Source: Poecilobothrus nobilitatus
Lineage: Eukaryota; Arthropoda; Insecta; Diptera; Dolichopodidae
Assembly: GCA_947095535.1 (NCBI GenBank)
Contig: OX352774.1
Coordinates: 233,517,825 to 233,581,824 of the forward strand
Direction of reading: 5' to 3'
DNA length: 64,000 nucleotides
A program made the translations under genes and the position numbers. The notes beneath the pieces were generated by a model. It made no database searches. It was given only the letters and a program-made list of their open reading frames with translations, and was not told where the DNA came from. This document shows positions 1 to 13,929 of the stretch, one piece after another. Within the stretch, counting starts at the first letter, position 1. Every line of letters starts with the position of its first letter.

Positions 1-3000
1 CTGATAAATTATAATTATTGAAACTGATTTCCTCCTTAAAACTGATAACTTGCATTGCTATCAGATTTAAGACTTTTCACCTACCCCTTACTGTTTGTCT
101 ACTTCTGTATGCACTTTATATAATTAATTAATAAAAAATTGTCTAGAAATCTTTATAATTTATATGTGTGAACCTTTAGGTTTAGGTTATGAAAACAAAA
201 ATAATTAATTTTAGAAATAACGTTTGCAAAAAGTTAAAGTTTTGATTTTCCCATAACAGCAACACAACTTCTAAAATGAAAAATATTTATCAGTTACAAA
301 TATATTAAGCTTTTATGATAATATGATCATATTGTGTATTAAGGGAATTAATAATTTTCGATATAGTTATAGCCCAAATAATTCTCGTAACTGAAACATG
401 AAACAACTAAACTTTTATAACAAATTACATAATATCTATGTGTCTTACCATTTCCTGTCAATATTAATTTTTGCTTCGGTTTTTCATTCTAGATAATCCA
501 TTAGAGGTATACATAGGCTTTTAATCATTTTTATTAATTTAAAAAATCCTTTGCACACTTACAGATAACAAACTAATACTTTTAATCATAGTCTAAAAAT
601 GCTACCATTGATCGCTCTTATAATTCAAATTGAATTTCGGTATTATTATGTTAGAATGCGATAAAAGTTGAAAACTTAAATATAGTAGATCAAAGGTTAT
701 TCTATTCTCTGTATATATGGTAAACTTAAAACTGAACCAAAAAATATTTGTAAATTAAAGGTAAACGATAAAAGGTATACTGATTTATATAATATTGAAA
801 AACTTAATTTCTTGAGTATAGAACAAACGTATAGCCATCATGTGTAAAATGTCAAAAAAAAGTAGCTACATTCACGATACAGCTGCATTTAAATGAAAAA
901 AATTAAAGTAAATAAAGTGCATAAAATAAATAAAGCACTAAAATAGACGATAGTTTTAAACGATATTATAAAATATTTGTATGTCACTATGTATATTTAT
1001 TTCAAAATTTTTTATTTTATGGTAAAGTTTATTTAAATTTTTAAATTTTATTTAAGACTGGTCACTTGTTGAGATTTAAGCAAATAACAATAACAATGCA
1101 CAATGATAATTGACAATTAACTGTCATAGCTCAAATTCTGCGTTAAGGTTAAAAGTTGATCAAATTATGCGCGATGGCTGCGATAGAATTATATGATATG
1201 GTTACTTTCATTTGTGTGCATTTGTTGTTTTCCATATTTGTAACTTTTGAAGTAGCAATCCTGCGCGATGGTTACGCTAATTGTATAGTTAAGTGAAAAT
1301 TAATAACACTATATTAAATTAATTTCGAAAACTAAGAAGCCACAATATATTTATATTTGAAAAATTTTTACAAATTGTTGTAAAATATTTGGACAAATGT
1401 TCTTGGATGAGCTTTTGTACTACAGAAGTCATATATTAGGGAATTATTATTTTTCCATTTCAATTGTATATTATCTATACAACCTAATATGATTAATAGT
1501 TAGGTGCTCTAAACTCTTTACAGACTCGAAGAATTTTTTTCCAGAAAACTTGAATTTAGTTTTTATATTTGTTTGAGGTAATTTACATCGAAAATATGCA
1601 TATCTCGGAAACTATTTTTGTTTCAAATTCTATAAACTTTATTTACTAGGTGATTTTCAAATAAATGAAATCTATACATAATTTATACATCATATACTTA
1701 ATAAGATTTTTTTCCAAACAAGCGCATACAAAAACACAAAATTTATAAAAGTCAAATAAATAAAATTCTAAACAAAAAATATTTTGTTTTGATTTTTGAC
1801 AGGAATTAAATATTTTTTATTTATTTTGAAAATATGCCTACATGCATTAAATAAAATATATTACACCAATACAAATACAAATAAAATAAATTTATTTTGT
1901 CTACATATGATATGAATGTATATTAAGGATTTTTACTTTAAATATTTTAAGGACTTTATATAAAACCAAAAGCAATAATAAGACGTGGGAAATTATAAAA
2001 TTTTATAATACGATGCTGCCAGTTTAAAAAAAAAAAAAAAACACATAATAAAAAATGTCGGGTGACTGACACGTGTTCTTGTTCTATGAAATTGATTCAA
2101 ATTGAATTAAACGTATCAAGTGTCAAAATTTCAATCAAACGAAAAAAAGGAAAGGAAATAAAAAAAAAAATTAAAAAGAAATAATATAAAAAAAAATACT
2201 TAAAAAAAATTAGCTAACAATAAAAGAAAAAAATCGCATATTTATATTGTGGTTAAGAAAAATCGAAAATAAATATTTTTGTTTTTTTTTTTTCAAGAAG
2301 GATATAATTTTATGAGAGGATTTTTTTAAAGGACGAATTATTTGGTTGGGTTTTTTTTTTTTTGTTTTAATTTGAAATTACTGAAAAAGTAATTTGAAAC
2401 TTTTTATTTTTCAATCTCTTTTTTACATTAAATTTATTTTATGAAATTAAAAGTTTGACAATTCCTGTTAACTATAGGTACCTATAATATTTTTTTTAAA
2501 ATTATTTTTTTAAAGAATATAGAAATTTCATGTAGAAATTGTCTATGTAGCTTATATGTATAGTAAATTGTTGGAGTAAAATGGGATCCGAATTCCTAAA
2601 AACTTTTAGAATACAATTTCATACAGAAAAGATGGTTAAACAGCTGATAAAAAGAATTGTTTATGTTGAAGTGATCTGTTCAAGTCTTGTTTATTTTGAA
2701 TAAACGGATTGTTTCTTTAATACAAAGTTAATATTCTTGCTTATTCATATTTCTTTTATGATTTCCACGGTTATTTTATTTAATTACAAGATAAACTTAT
2801 CTTCGAAATTATTTATTTGTCTTTTTGACTTCTTTGTAGAATTTTTGTATTTAAATATTATTTTTAATATCTTAAGATATTTGTTACAAAAAGAAATATT
2901 CAAAACATAAAAGGAAATTTTATATGTAACATACTAGTATATAATTTGAGGTTAAAGAAGCATGTTTTGGACTTTGAAAACAAAAAAACATAAGATTGAA

Positions 3001-5610
3001 AAAAAATTGAAATAAAAAACAAACAACATAATTTAAAATTATTTATTAATCAATAGAATAAAAACTCGTGTATATTAAAATTAAATAGAAAGTTACTTTG
3101 AGATGTATTATGTTTTAAATATACATATATCTTAGATGTATATATGTTTTTATATTTACTTGTCTTACAAGTATACAGATAAGATTTAAAATAATATAAT
3201 TGTTTATTCCGAATTTTGAATACATATTTATTGGTCAAATCTAACGGCATACACGAAAATATGAACAATATAAACAAGATAGTATTTAAAAGCAAGGACT
3301 TGTTTTATAAAAAGACAATAAAAAGTATTTTACGGCGATTACATGAATGGTCTAAAATTTAAAAGGAAACCTGTTAGACGTTAACATACGTATAAAAAAA
3401 TAATGTTAGAATTTTACTTTTTGTGTATTTTGAGTTCATTAGTTTCTAAAAATAGCAATTTTTAATTTTATACTTTTAATAGCTCTTAAACTGAAAGTAG
3501 TACAAATCATTGTTTTCTTCAAAATTTGGCGGGAATTTTAAGAATTTTATTAAATGCGTTTAGAAGATATGGCTAAACCAACATTTTCTAAAATTTAATC
3601 ATCGTTGATCGATTTATAACTGGGAACCCAATTACTCTAGAAATGTAGTAAAGCTACAAGCATAGAAAGTATATCAAATATTATAGGAGGAAAATATTAA
3701 TTTCTTCTTGTTATTTAACACAATTTTTTTAAACTTTTATTAATTTTATTAAAATAAACTTTAGTTTCTATGAATAAGTTCAAGTTTTTAATTATTTTCT
3801 TTTTTTTTTTTGCGACCCACCTAAAATTAAATCCGTGTATTAATGGACCGTGTAAGTTTGACTTCTTTCAATAGATTACACCTTTTAGAAATCATCGTTT
3901 TAAAATTAAAAATAATTGACAGTAATTTATTTTCTTAAAAAAAAATAAAAAAATTACAAAATTATTTTAAAATTACGTTTATAAAAATGACATAAAATAT
4001 TAAAAGAAAAAAAAAAAGGAACTAATTTAAAAGTTAAATTATAAAAAAAAAAAAAACGACTTCTTTCTTATGTATATGAATTTATATTATCCTCTATTTC
4101 TTTTTTTAATAAAATTGTTTTTTTTTTTTTTTTTTGTAGTGATTACGTTTACATTACATTTTATTTTGTATAAAATATTTATGATATGATATAGGATTAT
4201 AACATACTTGTCATATTATTTTATATACCACTTCTATTTCCGCAATTTTACTTTGCATATTTTTTTATTTCTCGAGCTTTTTTGTTTTTTTTTTTGTTTT
4301 TAAATTGTCACGTTAACTTTTTAACATGAATGAATAAAATTCATTTTATTATTATTTCTTTCTTTATTTTCTTTTTTGTTCAAAGTGTGCTCATCTTAAC
4401 AACAAACATTTAACAACTACAGAGAATTTCTAAAAAAGATAATTTTAACATCTGTAGATGCATACTAGACCTGATTCTATTCGTTATAATAAAAAGAAAA
4501 CCATATATATACATATACGTAACTTTGTTTTTGTGGTGATGTTGCAGTTGTATTTACAATGTACATATCCGGTTTTGGGTTCATTTCTTTTTCCTGAAAT
4601 GATTATATTCATTTTTTTTTTACTATTTCTTTGATTTTGTTGTTGTTGAATTTTTTTTTTTTACACAATGTAGCACCACAAAGTGGTTTAAAAGTTAACT
4701 TTTTTATTTCCTTTTTAACGCTAATGAGATTCATATAAATTTTTTTTTTGTTTTAATCTTGATAGAATATAATGTTTTAATTTTGAATATGTTTATAGAA
4801 CAGTGATGGAAAATTAAATTGTGCTACATGTAGAAAAATAGTCAAAAGACTTTCAAAGGTTTGTATAATAATAGGATATTTTTTTTTAAATCTAAAACAC
4901 AATGTAGGACTTTATAAAGTAGAATTAATGTAACAATTGGAGTTTTTAATAACTAAAACGATTTGTTATAAAATTATGATTTTTGGACAATATTGGTAAT
5001 GAAAAACAACGATTGGTGCACCTAATAATTATTTAATTATATTTTTCATAAGATAAAATTCAATTTATAACAAGACAAGCAAGCCTTACCAAAAGTAATA
5101 ACTTTCTATAATATTTTTGAATAGATGATCTGGGGGGACATAAGTTTTATTAGCTGAGAATTCGTGGCTATTTTTATATTTATTTGGCAATTTTTACAAA
5201 GCAATATAAAGGATTCTAATAGATTAAATTTAAAGAAAATTCATTGAGATAATAAACTAATAGAATAGAAATAGATATAATTTAAGATCAATCAAGTATT
5301 TTAACATTTAGCATTATAAAAGTCATTGAAGTCAGTAAATCATGACTAAAAAGGTTTTTTTTCTTTCTTCTTTACATCTCTTATAAGAAGCATAAGAGAT
5401 CCACGAAATCATTTATTATTTTTCACTAAACTCTTATTTAAGTTTCTGAAGTCATCAGTTTCACTAAGCTGTAACTATATTGTACAAGACTATGAAACAC
5501 AAATATTTTAGTTAAACTGTTATCTTATACATTAATACTCATATTGACTAGACTCATCCCGTTAGTGGTATAATTAATTACTATTTTTTACTGTTGTAAG
5601 TAACTGAGTA
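1..5610. other. AT-rich non-coding DNA, inferred intron of the homeobox gene
   Basis: No open reading frame with recognisable protein similarity was found on either strand. The stretch is dominated by A/T homopolymers, for example 2026-2041 and 4120-4135. An imperfect pair of 'tgcgcgatgg' motifs lies near 1168 and 1261. No promoter, exon or RNA gene could be supported. Confidence 0.6.
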
Positions 5611-5614
5611 AAAT

Positions 5615-5686
5615 GTGCCACCGGGGGTTTCAACCCAAAATTTTTCGTCTGAAAGTCAAGGGACTAAGTCCCGCGCTATTGGTCAG
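5615..5686 (-). repeat. SINE-b copy (tRNA-like head)
   Basis: On the minus strand it starts CTGACCAATAGCGCGG, a tRNA A-box-like stretch, and carries GGGTTGAAACCC, a B-box-like stretch, about 50 bases later. It ends with a CCGGTGGCA-like tail. The same CTGACCAAnGGnGCAGT head occurs at 38016 (+) and 43634 (-), with shorter matches at 30686 (-) and 48590 (+). That makes it a dispersed tRNA-derived SINE rather than a functional tRNA gene; the acceptor stem does not close. Confidence 0.6.
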
Positions 5687-5699
5687 TTAGTGGGAATTC

Positions 5700-6400
5700 A
5701 TTAATAAATTTCGTAAGTTTCTTTTTTAAACCAAATCCCATATTTAGAGTATTGTTAAAGTTTTGAGAGCTAATTAAAATTGAGTGCCTCAAAAAAAAAA
5801 AACGCTGTTTTAGAGTGTAAGTTTAAAATAATTGTGTGTTGTATACTAAATGCTAAAACAATTACTTATAGTAGCTAAAATTTTCTGGTGTTCGAGTTTT
5901 TTTTGTTGGTCGATATACAAGCTTAAGAACTTTTATATATATTACACTCTATCTCTATGACACCTCTATTTATATGACACAACCCTCCCTGGTTAGCAAT
6001 AGGATATTGAAAGGAAAAAACATATACCTCTGTTCCAGTTTTTAAGGTTATTTCAGTAATAAGAATTGAACTTACATTCATCTTTCGGCTTTCAATTTTT
6101 TGCTTTGCTTTTTGGTCTAAGATTTTTTTATTAAAAATAAATGAAATTTTTGATCCACAACTGTTAGTACTTAATATACATATATATTATATTTAAATGT
6201 TAATAATTCTATCTTCTTGACTATTTCTCTTATTTTATTTATACGGTTTGTTACTAATTGTGTTTTTGAAATAAGATGTAATTGGACAATTTACAATATA
6301 AGTTTATAAAATAAAAAAAAAGGCAAAACCAAGCTAAAAAATAACATAAAATTGTGGAAATTAGGGGAAATTATAAAGAAAATACAAAATAAAAAAAAAA
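5700..6400. other. AT-rich non-coding DNA
   Basis: Nothing recognisable apart from A/T-rich simple sequence. It lies between the SINE-b copy and the Tc1-like remnant. Confidence 0.5.
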
Positions 6401-6402
6401 TA

Positions 6403-6745
6403 TACACTGAGTTGACAAATTATTATGAACACCATAAAATAATAAAACTTTTAGTTTGGGAGAATTTTTGGATGTCATATTCAGATTAGCTTTTTTATCA
6501 ATTTTCGGTTGTAGATTATTATCGACGCGATTAGAAGCAAATCGTAAATGCTTCTTTCTAAACTCCCATATAGGTTTTTGCATCAGCTTCATGGTTGAAG
6601 GATTACCTGACCAAGTTAACCCTTTGATATTTTTTTCAGCCAAGAATTCAGCTACGCTTTTTGACTTTATGACAAAGACAGCTGAATTGCGAATAGGTAA
6701 ATATTTCAAAATTTCAAAAAATGCGTACTGTCCCTAATCATTTAG
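6403..6745 (-). pseudogene. Tc1/mariner-type transposase C-terminal remnant with one inverted-repeat end
   Basis: A minus-strand open frame ends near 6371 and begins at 6709. Its part around residues 20-35 reads SVAEFLAEKNIKGLTW, followed by a stretch shaped like the 'GNSPDLNPIENLW' segment of Tc1/IS630 transposases. Here that segment has decayed to GNPSTMKLMQKPIWEF, so the last catalytic Asp/Glu region is lost. Beyond it, LRFASNRVDNNLQPKIDK and LNMTSKNSPKL also follow the family pattern. The plus strand at 6405 begins cactgagttgacaaattatt, preceded by TA, like a Tc1 terminal inverted repeat with its TA target site. The N-terminal DNA-binding half and the other end are missing. It is a dead, internally deleted DNA transposon in the intron. 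Confidence 0.7.
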
Positions 6746-7420
6746 ACAGTATCACCATAGACAGTAGATTTAAAAATAAAATTATGAAAATTTTAAATTA
6801 TAAAATGCTGATTAAAACATAAAATAATATAATGATAATTTAAATGAATATATAAATAGAGATTTTTTATTTTTTTTTATTGTATAATGATGCATTTTCA
6901 TTTTTTATATTCTGGTTAAGTTTATGATTATAAATTTAACTTTTAAATAGATCTTCTTTTGTAATATCCGAAAGTGGTTAGTTAAAAAAAAATTTTTTTT
7001 GCTAGAGGATAAAATTTCAAAACTAATTATTTGAACATTGCATTAAAATTTTGACAGTTTCAAATTAAAAAGAAAAAAAAAAATATGCATATTATAAAGA
7101 ATTTTTGTAATTATTGTTTTAAAAATAGTTCTAATTAATTCTACCAACTAGTACTGCTAAGTGGCAAAAGGGGGGAAAAAAAGAAGCAGGAAATTGTATT
7201 TCATAAGTAAAGATGGTTGGACCGTTCAAAACCAAGAATGAAAAGCTTAAAAAAGTGGTTTAGGTCTATAGATTAAACAATTCGTAAGATGGTTACTTCA
7301 GAATGAACATACATATATCAGATGTGAAAACATGTTATTTTTTGTACACGTTACTCAAACTCTAGGAAAGGAATCCTTTAATACAAAATTATTGTAGGTT
7401 TGGGTAAGAGGGAAAGTCGT
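6746..7420. other. AT-rich non-coding DNA
   Basis: No coding or RNA signal seen. The stretch from about 7150 is less AT-biased and may be 3' flank or 3' UTR of the LINE fragment that follows on the minus strand. Confidence 0.4.
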
Positions 7421-7429
7421 TTCAGGAAT

Positions 7430-8035
7430 ATAGGAAGACAAAAGGAAGGTTGGTATAGGTAAATTGGAGACGAACCTGAACAGATTCTTTTTGAAAAGTT
7501 ACAAATTGTATAATGGAGCATTTTTATAGTGTTCGCCGTTGGATGGAAGCATGTTCCACATTCTAGCAGTTGTCACAATAAATGAGTTGCCATATCCAGT
7601 TTTAAACCACCTAAGAATTTCCATCGTGTAGAAATGACCACTTGAGGCCTCTCTACTGTTGAATTTGAAATTTTTTAAAGTGAGGCATTATTGATTTTAA
7701 TTTATTTATAATAGAATAAGTTTCATTCCCTATAAGATATTTATAAAAGACAGATATAGCTTCAATATTACATTGTGAGTTAAGCGAGGAGGAAAGATTT
7801 CCTGATCAATACACCTGGGTTGCCAATCAGGTGTAAGGTGAAATTTTGAATTTTGCGCCAGCCCATATCTGAGAGTTATAGTCTATCTTAGGTTGGATAT
7901 ATTCTTTATAGATATTGGCTAGATCTCCAGGAAAAAAAATAAGCTATATAAAAATAAGGAACATTTATAAACTTGAGAATATTTTAACTTGATATCTATC
8001 CTATTTGATAGGGATATGCTAAATCTATTCCCCCA
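7430..8035 (-). pseudogene. Degenerate non-LTR retrotransposon (LINE), ORF2 C-terminal part
   Basis: Reading the minus strand from about 7930 gives GDLANIYKEYIQPKIDYNSQ, then IWAGAKF. This is the 'YKxYIRPKxEYxSHIWGGA' block found after the reverse-transcriptase domain in jockey/CR1-like elements. Broken frames then give pieces resembling the usual C-terminal pattern: a LSLFYxY-like segment (AISVFYKYLIGNE), IMPHFKKFQ and NVEHASI, the last matching the 'WNxLPxxVF' zone. Several in-frame stops and frameshifts make it an old dead copy. The RT catalytic domain itself (YADD) is not present. Relative to the homeobox gene the fragment lies in sense orientation. Confidence 0.72.
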
Positions 8036-8059
8036 ACCGTCGTTTTCTCGCAAAATAAA

Positions 8060-10855
8060 AATATGTAGTACGGAAATCGGAAACTGATTAATGCCTTAGA
8101 AATAGAATCCATCCGAGATATGTAAACATGACAATCAAAACCAAGTAAACATGTCTAATATTCATAAGTTTTAAGCCATTTAGAAAATTCTTTAAAAAGA
8201 TTCAAAATAAAAAAAATTTTTAAGAGTGTTCCCTTTTTTTTTTTAATTAAATAAGAAAATATAAAATTTTAATTATAAAATTTAGAAATAATAAGAAATT
8301 AAAAAATATCAATAAGTAAATAATGGAATAAAAAATAGGAAATAATTATTTATTAAGAAAAAATGTCTAAAAAAGTTGATTAGGGCCACTAGAAAATCCC
8401 CACCATTTTTTGAAAATTTAAGAATAAAAAAATGGAGAAATGGAAAACAAGAAAATTTTGTAAATCATGACACTTTTCTTTTTTTTTTTTTTCTATTTTT
8501 AATAAATATATTCACTTTGAATTTAAAATAATTATCATATCAAATAAAAAAGTTACTTTTTAATCTTTTTTTTTTTTTTTGTTTTTCTTCTCGATTTATA
8601 AAAAATTTTAAAAGAAATGGATTAGAAAAGAAAGGATAAAAAATGTTTGAATAGAATTTCAAAACTTCAATTAAATTTTTTTTAAAACAACGTTTTTTTT
8701 TTTTATTTTTTGTATAAAATAAATTTAAAAATTTTTGTTATTTTCCGACATATTTTGTCTTATCAGGATCAAAAAAGGATTGACATGTTAAAAAAAATGG
8801 CACGCTATAGTAAAGTTCAAAATATGAATATTGTAAACAAAATTGATAGGTAAATATACCTTAAAAAAGTATTCTTGGATTAAATTTGAAAGAAAATGAT
8901 ATAAACGTTAAAGTTTTAATCTAATAACTAAGTAGAAATTTTCCATAATTTGCCCAAATATCAGTTAAAAAGGATTACATTAGATCTAAGAAATACTTTA
9001 TTAATTACATAAATGTCTTTTAACAAGTGTGTAAGTTCTTATTGCTTTCTGAAGTACCAAAACGTTTTTAAACCAATTGTTTTATCAAAAAAAAATGTTT
9101 AATGGATTGATGTCAAGTTCTAGCTTCGGTTGTTAAAAACCAAAATAAAAAGTGGTTAAAATCTTTAAATTGATCCAAATCTTGACTAGTTTTAATAACA
9201 GATTGAAAATAAACTCCTTTCTGTTTTTCAATATAGCCAAAACTATTCGTAGCTTATAGATATAGCTTTTATATTATTAATAGGAAGTTTTAGAAATTCA
9301 TAGGAAACTAATAGCTGTTTAAATAGAACACGATAAGTTTCGTTTAATATTGATTTCTTTTAAATCTTTTTTGCTATTAAATTATAAAATTGACTTTTAA
9401 CTGAACATATGTATACTTATTGAATTTGTGAATATACCTTAATATTTACTGGAACACCTGTAAATTTCACCTTTTTTTGTTTTGTTTTTATTTTGATTTG
9501 AGAAAAATAAAATTTTTATGACATTTGTCATTTATTAATTTTTGATATTTATATAAAAAAACAAAAAAAATTAAAAAATTTACACAAGTCCAAGACCAAA
9601 AAAAGGGTCAATTCAGATCTTCATTTTTGTTCTCATTCTGTTTTTTATTATTAATTCTTTGGAAAATTTTATTAAAAAAAAAAAATAAATGAAAAAGGGT
9701 TCAATGCGTTTTTGAGTGAAAAAATGTTTAAATAAAAAGAAATGTATAAGCGAAGCACATTACATTTGTAATAATATATTTTGTCCTTTATAATTTGTTT
9801 TTTTGTTGTATCCTCTATCTTCTCAAAATTTGGAAGGATTAAACAAAAAACAAAACCAAAAAAAAAACTTAAATGTAGGTATATTTTCTTTTTTAATATT
9901 TCAATTTCCTTTATATAAAAAATTTAATAAAAAATTATCTTCGCATTTTAAATTGAATTTTTTTTTTTTGTATTTTATGCTACTTTTTTTTCTTGTCCTT
10001 TTTGTTTTTAAGGATTCTAATAAAATATTAACGAATAAGTGAATGTTTTTCTTTTTTTTTTATATTAAAATTTTTTGTCCGTTTTAAGAACAACGAAAAA
10101 AAATGAAAATAATTTTTTTTAAATGTTTTATGAGAATTGTACCTAAAATAAATTAAGAAATAAAAAAATGAAAAACTTAAAAACTTAAAACTTGCATAAG
10201 GATAAAAAAAAAAAATGAAAAAAGAGAGATGAAAAACAAATATGAAAATATAAAAGAGGATTTTATATAATGGTAATTTTTAAAAAAAATAAATTAAAAA
10301 GAAAAAAATGGACAAAAATTCGTTATTGTCCTTTTTATATAAAATCCTGTAATTGAGAATTAAAATGGCAAACGGATTAAACGGACAGGAATGAAATATT
10401 TTTTATTTGGTTTTAAGAAAAAAGAAAACAAAAACAAAATGGCGTTTCCTAAATTTTTTTTTTGGATTTGAATCTCATTGGAATAAAATTTACTTATAAT
10501 TCATTTCTAGATTTTTCTAAATTAAATTTTTAAAAGTTGAAAGTTTTTGGACTGATTTACTAAATGGATGTTTCTATGTTTGGTTTAATTAAGGGTTCGT
10601 CAAATTTAATTCAAATAAATAAGTTTTAATTATATTAAAAATCCGTGGTTTTTGTATGCTATTTTTAATCTTAATGAAGTTTTGAAACTAATTTTTACCT
10701 TTCTAAATTAAAAATTTATTTTTTCATCTATAATTGTGGTTATATTCAAGGATAATTTAATTATATAAAATCCGAAAATAAACAAAGAACAAAATTAAAA
10801 AAAATTAACTAGAATAAATATATATGCATAACTTAAAGTCTTAAACATAATTAAA
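8060..10855. other. AT-rich non-coding DNA with many homopolymer tracts
   Basis: Poly-A and poly-T runs of 9-14 bases are frequent. Short open frames here are made almost entirely of Lys, Asn, Phe, Leu and Ile codons from simple sequence and show no protein similarity. Confidence 0.55.
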
Positions 10856-10859
10856 AAAA

Positions 10860-11420
10860 TTATTTAAAAAAATTTACATGAAAAATACGGGGATCTTCAA
10901 AAATAATAAAGACATTTAATATCAAGTATGTTAATACATCGAAGATCTTTTGGTATTTAGATTGCGAGGACAATTTAAACATCGTAGTAGCGTTTATCAG
11001 AAAAGTGCTCCGTGGAAAGAAGATGTTATAGTATTTAAAATATTACGAATTAACAGCACAAAACACAAATAACAGGTACAGGAAATACACATTAAAAGAA
11101 GTCACCATATAGGTAATGTCATCGCGGCCCAGCTTAAAGTAATGGGGAAGCAGTTCCGCGTAGCGGTTTACCATTAGAAAAGCTGGTGTTGTTTTAAATC
11201 GGTATACATTTAAATATGAAATATGGTACTCGTAAGATGTGTGAAAATTTCTCCATCAACCTCGTGTAAAAAAAAGAAAGATGGGAAGTGCTGAAAAATT
11301 CTTGTTTGACAAGACGAATAGGACAACTACGAAAGTGCTGAAAGATTTTTATTTGACAAGAAGAATAGGACAACTATAATAGCAACAATTTATGGAAAAT
11401 GTTATGTATAGAAATATGAG
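10860..11420. repeat. Higher-GC patch with a 47-bp direct tandem duplication
   Basis: Units at about 11284-11330 and 11331-11378 both carry 'gtgctgaaa', 'tttgacaag' and 'gaataggacaactac/t'. The preceding 11110-11170 stretch (gtcatcgcggcccagc, ggaagcagttccgcgtagc) is the most GC-rich in this part. It is probably old transposon debris, but I recognise no protein or family. Confidence 0.4.
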
Positions 11421-12745
11421 TAAGAAAGAAATTCAGTTTAAAAGCAAATACTTGGGTTTTTAATTACAAAAAAAAACAAAAATGGAAAAATTAACAAAAA
11501 AAAAAGTAATTTAAAAATATGTACAAGCATTTTAAATTAAAAATGACTAATTTAAAAAAAAAGGCGGCAACACTAATATTAATTGATTGCAAAAAAAAAA
11601 ATTGAAAGTTATATTGAAACATATTTTACAAACAAACTGTCATGATTCGTTACATTTTTTTTTTATGAAATTTAAAATCAAATCAAAAATAAGAAATAAA
11701 AAAAAAAAACTTTAAAAAAAAAAAATGTTGTAATTATATAATAATATGCACAATAGACTTTTCTATTTTATTATTATTCAAACAATATAAATTTCACACC
11801 TTAAGGCAATATTATTTATAAACTAACAAGCGCAAACAAACAACCCAAAAAACTTTTGGAAAACCAACAGTAACACATTTTGTCCCAATTTTTTTTTTCC
11901 ATTCAAAAGGATAAACAACAGGATATCAAAAAGTAAATGCATAATATACCTTCATACTGTTTATTTCTGTAAAAAAAAAAAAAAATTAAATGTAATATGT
12001 ATCTAAAGATATTTGTATAAATTACTGATCAAGTGGAAAATTAGGTAAACATTTGTAATATAAAAACAAATATTAAATGAAATAAACACCCAAAAAAAAA
12101 AAAAATAAAACATAATAAATGTCGAATTTAAAAAAAAAAATATAATAAAAAAAGAGAGGTTTTAATAAACTAACAATAAAAGAATACAAATTATACATAC
12201 GAGTTCATATGTGCATTTATTAACCAAAATCCCAGAAACAAATCAAAAATAACATTTTTCTCCCCTTAGGCAATGTACAATTTTTAATTTTTAGTATTTT
12301 ATTGAAATCGATCAAGACTTGTGTGAAGAAGTATTGGCATTTATTATATTTACGTTTATAATATCAATTGTATAAAATAATTTGATTTTCGGTTGATATA
12401 CCTTTGAAAGAGCAAGATATACCCTTTAAGATTCTATTCTTTGTTTTTATTTAGACTAGACCTAAATCTAAATGGCATCTTTAAAATTAGACCATTAAAT
12501 TATAAAATTTTTAGATCTTTTTAAAACCGTATATGTATCAAGAAAGTTTTAAAAAACCCGATGTCTTACTTTGTTAACTTCTTGTTTGGTTTTAGGTAAA
12601 TTATTTCACATTATTGACCAGCAACAGCAAATTAACTCTACAGTTTTTAACTTAGTTTGCTTCTAATGTTTTCTTATCGTTTCTTTTTTAATTTGATCAT
12701 TTCCTAATTTTTAATTTTCACTTCTAGTAACTATATGTTAGGTAT
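11421..12745. other. AT-rich non-coding DNA
   Basis: Simple A/T-rich sequence with poly-A runs; no exon, RNA gene or repeat with an internal partner was seen. Confidence 0.5.
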
Positions 12746-12774
12746 AGATGACTAGTTTCTGTAATTAGTTAGGT

Positions 12775-12945
12775 GGCATTTGTCACCTTTTCCTGAAACT
12801 TCCTGTAACAAGTTAGGTGACATTTTGAGAAGATCGCTAAGGTCGTTAAAGAAGGTTTTTCTGAGTGAAAGAAGTTTGGTTCTGTCAAGAGTCGGGCACT
12901 AGAAAAGTAAATGATCAAAAATTTCGTTAAAAGATAATGGTTGTT
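12775..12945 (-). pseudogene. LINE ORF2 C-terminal zinc-knuckle-like fragment
   Basis: The minus strand reads EIFDHLLF-stop-CPTLDRTKLLSLR, then KTFFNDLSDLLKMSP. This fits the end of ORF2 in RNase H-bearing LINEs, where a 'HLLxxCPxLxxxRxxxL' motif supplies Cys/His residues and is followed by 'GKPFFxDLxxLxxMSP'. One stop (TAG) interrupts it just before the CP. It is a short, decayed 3' fragment, distinct in sequence from the LINE pieces at 7.4 and 14 kb. Confidence 0.68.
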
Positions 12946-12960
12946 TTTATAGGTTTAAAT

Positions 12961-13925
12961 CGTAAAATGCATCTAGTATATTAAATACTTAATATACATT
13001 TCATGATATCCTTCAGTTTTCAGACGTTAAGATATCAGAAAAATAAAAAAAAACTCTTAATTTCCCATTTTCTGATTTTGTGTTTTTTGTTTTTTGGTTA
13101 ACAAATTTTCTCATATTGTTTAACAAGGCATAGTGTGGTTTTGTTAATGTGGTGCAAAAAAATCTTAACAGTTAACTACATTTTACTCCTGTTTAAATAG
13201 AAATAAAACATTATAAAAAAAAAACAAAAAAAAAAAAGGATTTTTTTTGGGAACTTGCGGTATAGTTGTTCTAACAAATAAGTAAACCCTTAAAAACTAT
13301 TCGAAGCGGAAACAATGTAATAAAAAACAAACAAATAAATTATTTTGATTATTAAAACGTTTTTTAAGAATTAGAAAGAAAAAAAAAATAATAGGAATTA
13401 ATTTTTTACAATAATAAAAATTTGTAACGAATATAAATGTAACAATAATATTAGTTACATTTTTATATTTAAAAAGGTTTTATTGTTGAAAAATAAAATG
13501 GTTTAAGAGTATTTTAAGGAAATTAGTCATTAAACATAAAACATGAACTAAATATAAAAATTTGGGATCTTTCTATATAAATAGTGTGATGTTTCATATA
13601 TTAGAGATTTATCCTGAGAAACTCTTATTAAAAATTAATTGATCGAAAACGTAATATAGTTTGAGAATAAATTTTTGGAGAGTAAATGTAATATGAAAGT
13701 TATAAATGATGTTTCTACTCTTCAGGAACATAATTTAACAGAAGATGCAACTTTTATGAAACTTTTATGGCATTAATCGATATTTTTGAAAGACAGTAGC
13801 AATCTAGGATTATCCGTTGTAGTCATTATATATAACTGTATTTTTAGTCATTTCTGTGTGAAAACGCTTTAATAATGGTACCATATCGTTTCTTTTCATA
13901 AATTTCTTAAATTTTTAATTTATCT
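12961..13925. other. AT-rich non-coding DNA
   Basis: No recognisable feature. The part above 13700 may be 3' flank of the LINE on the minus strand. Confidence 0.4.
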
Positions 13926-13929
13926 AATT

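Noticed and set aside
6456..6737. 93-codon plus-strand open frame
   Set aside because: It is antisense to the Tc1-like transposase remnant, whose minus-strand frame carries the recognisable motifs.
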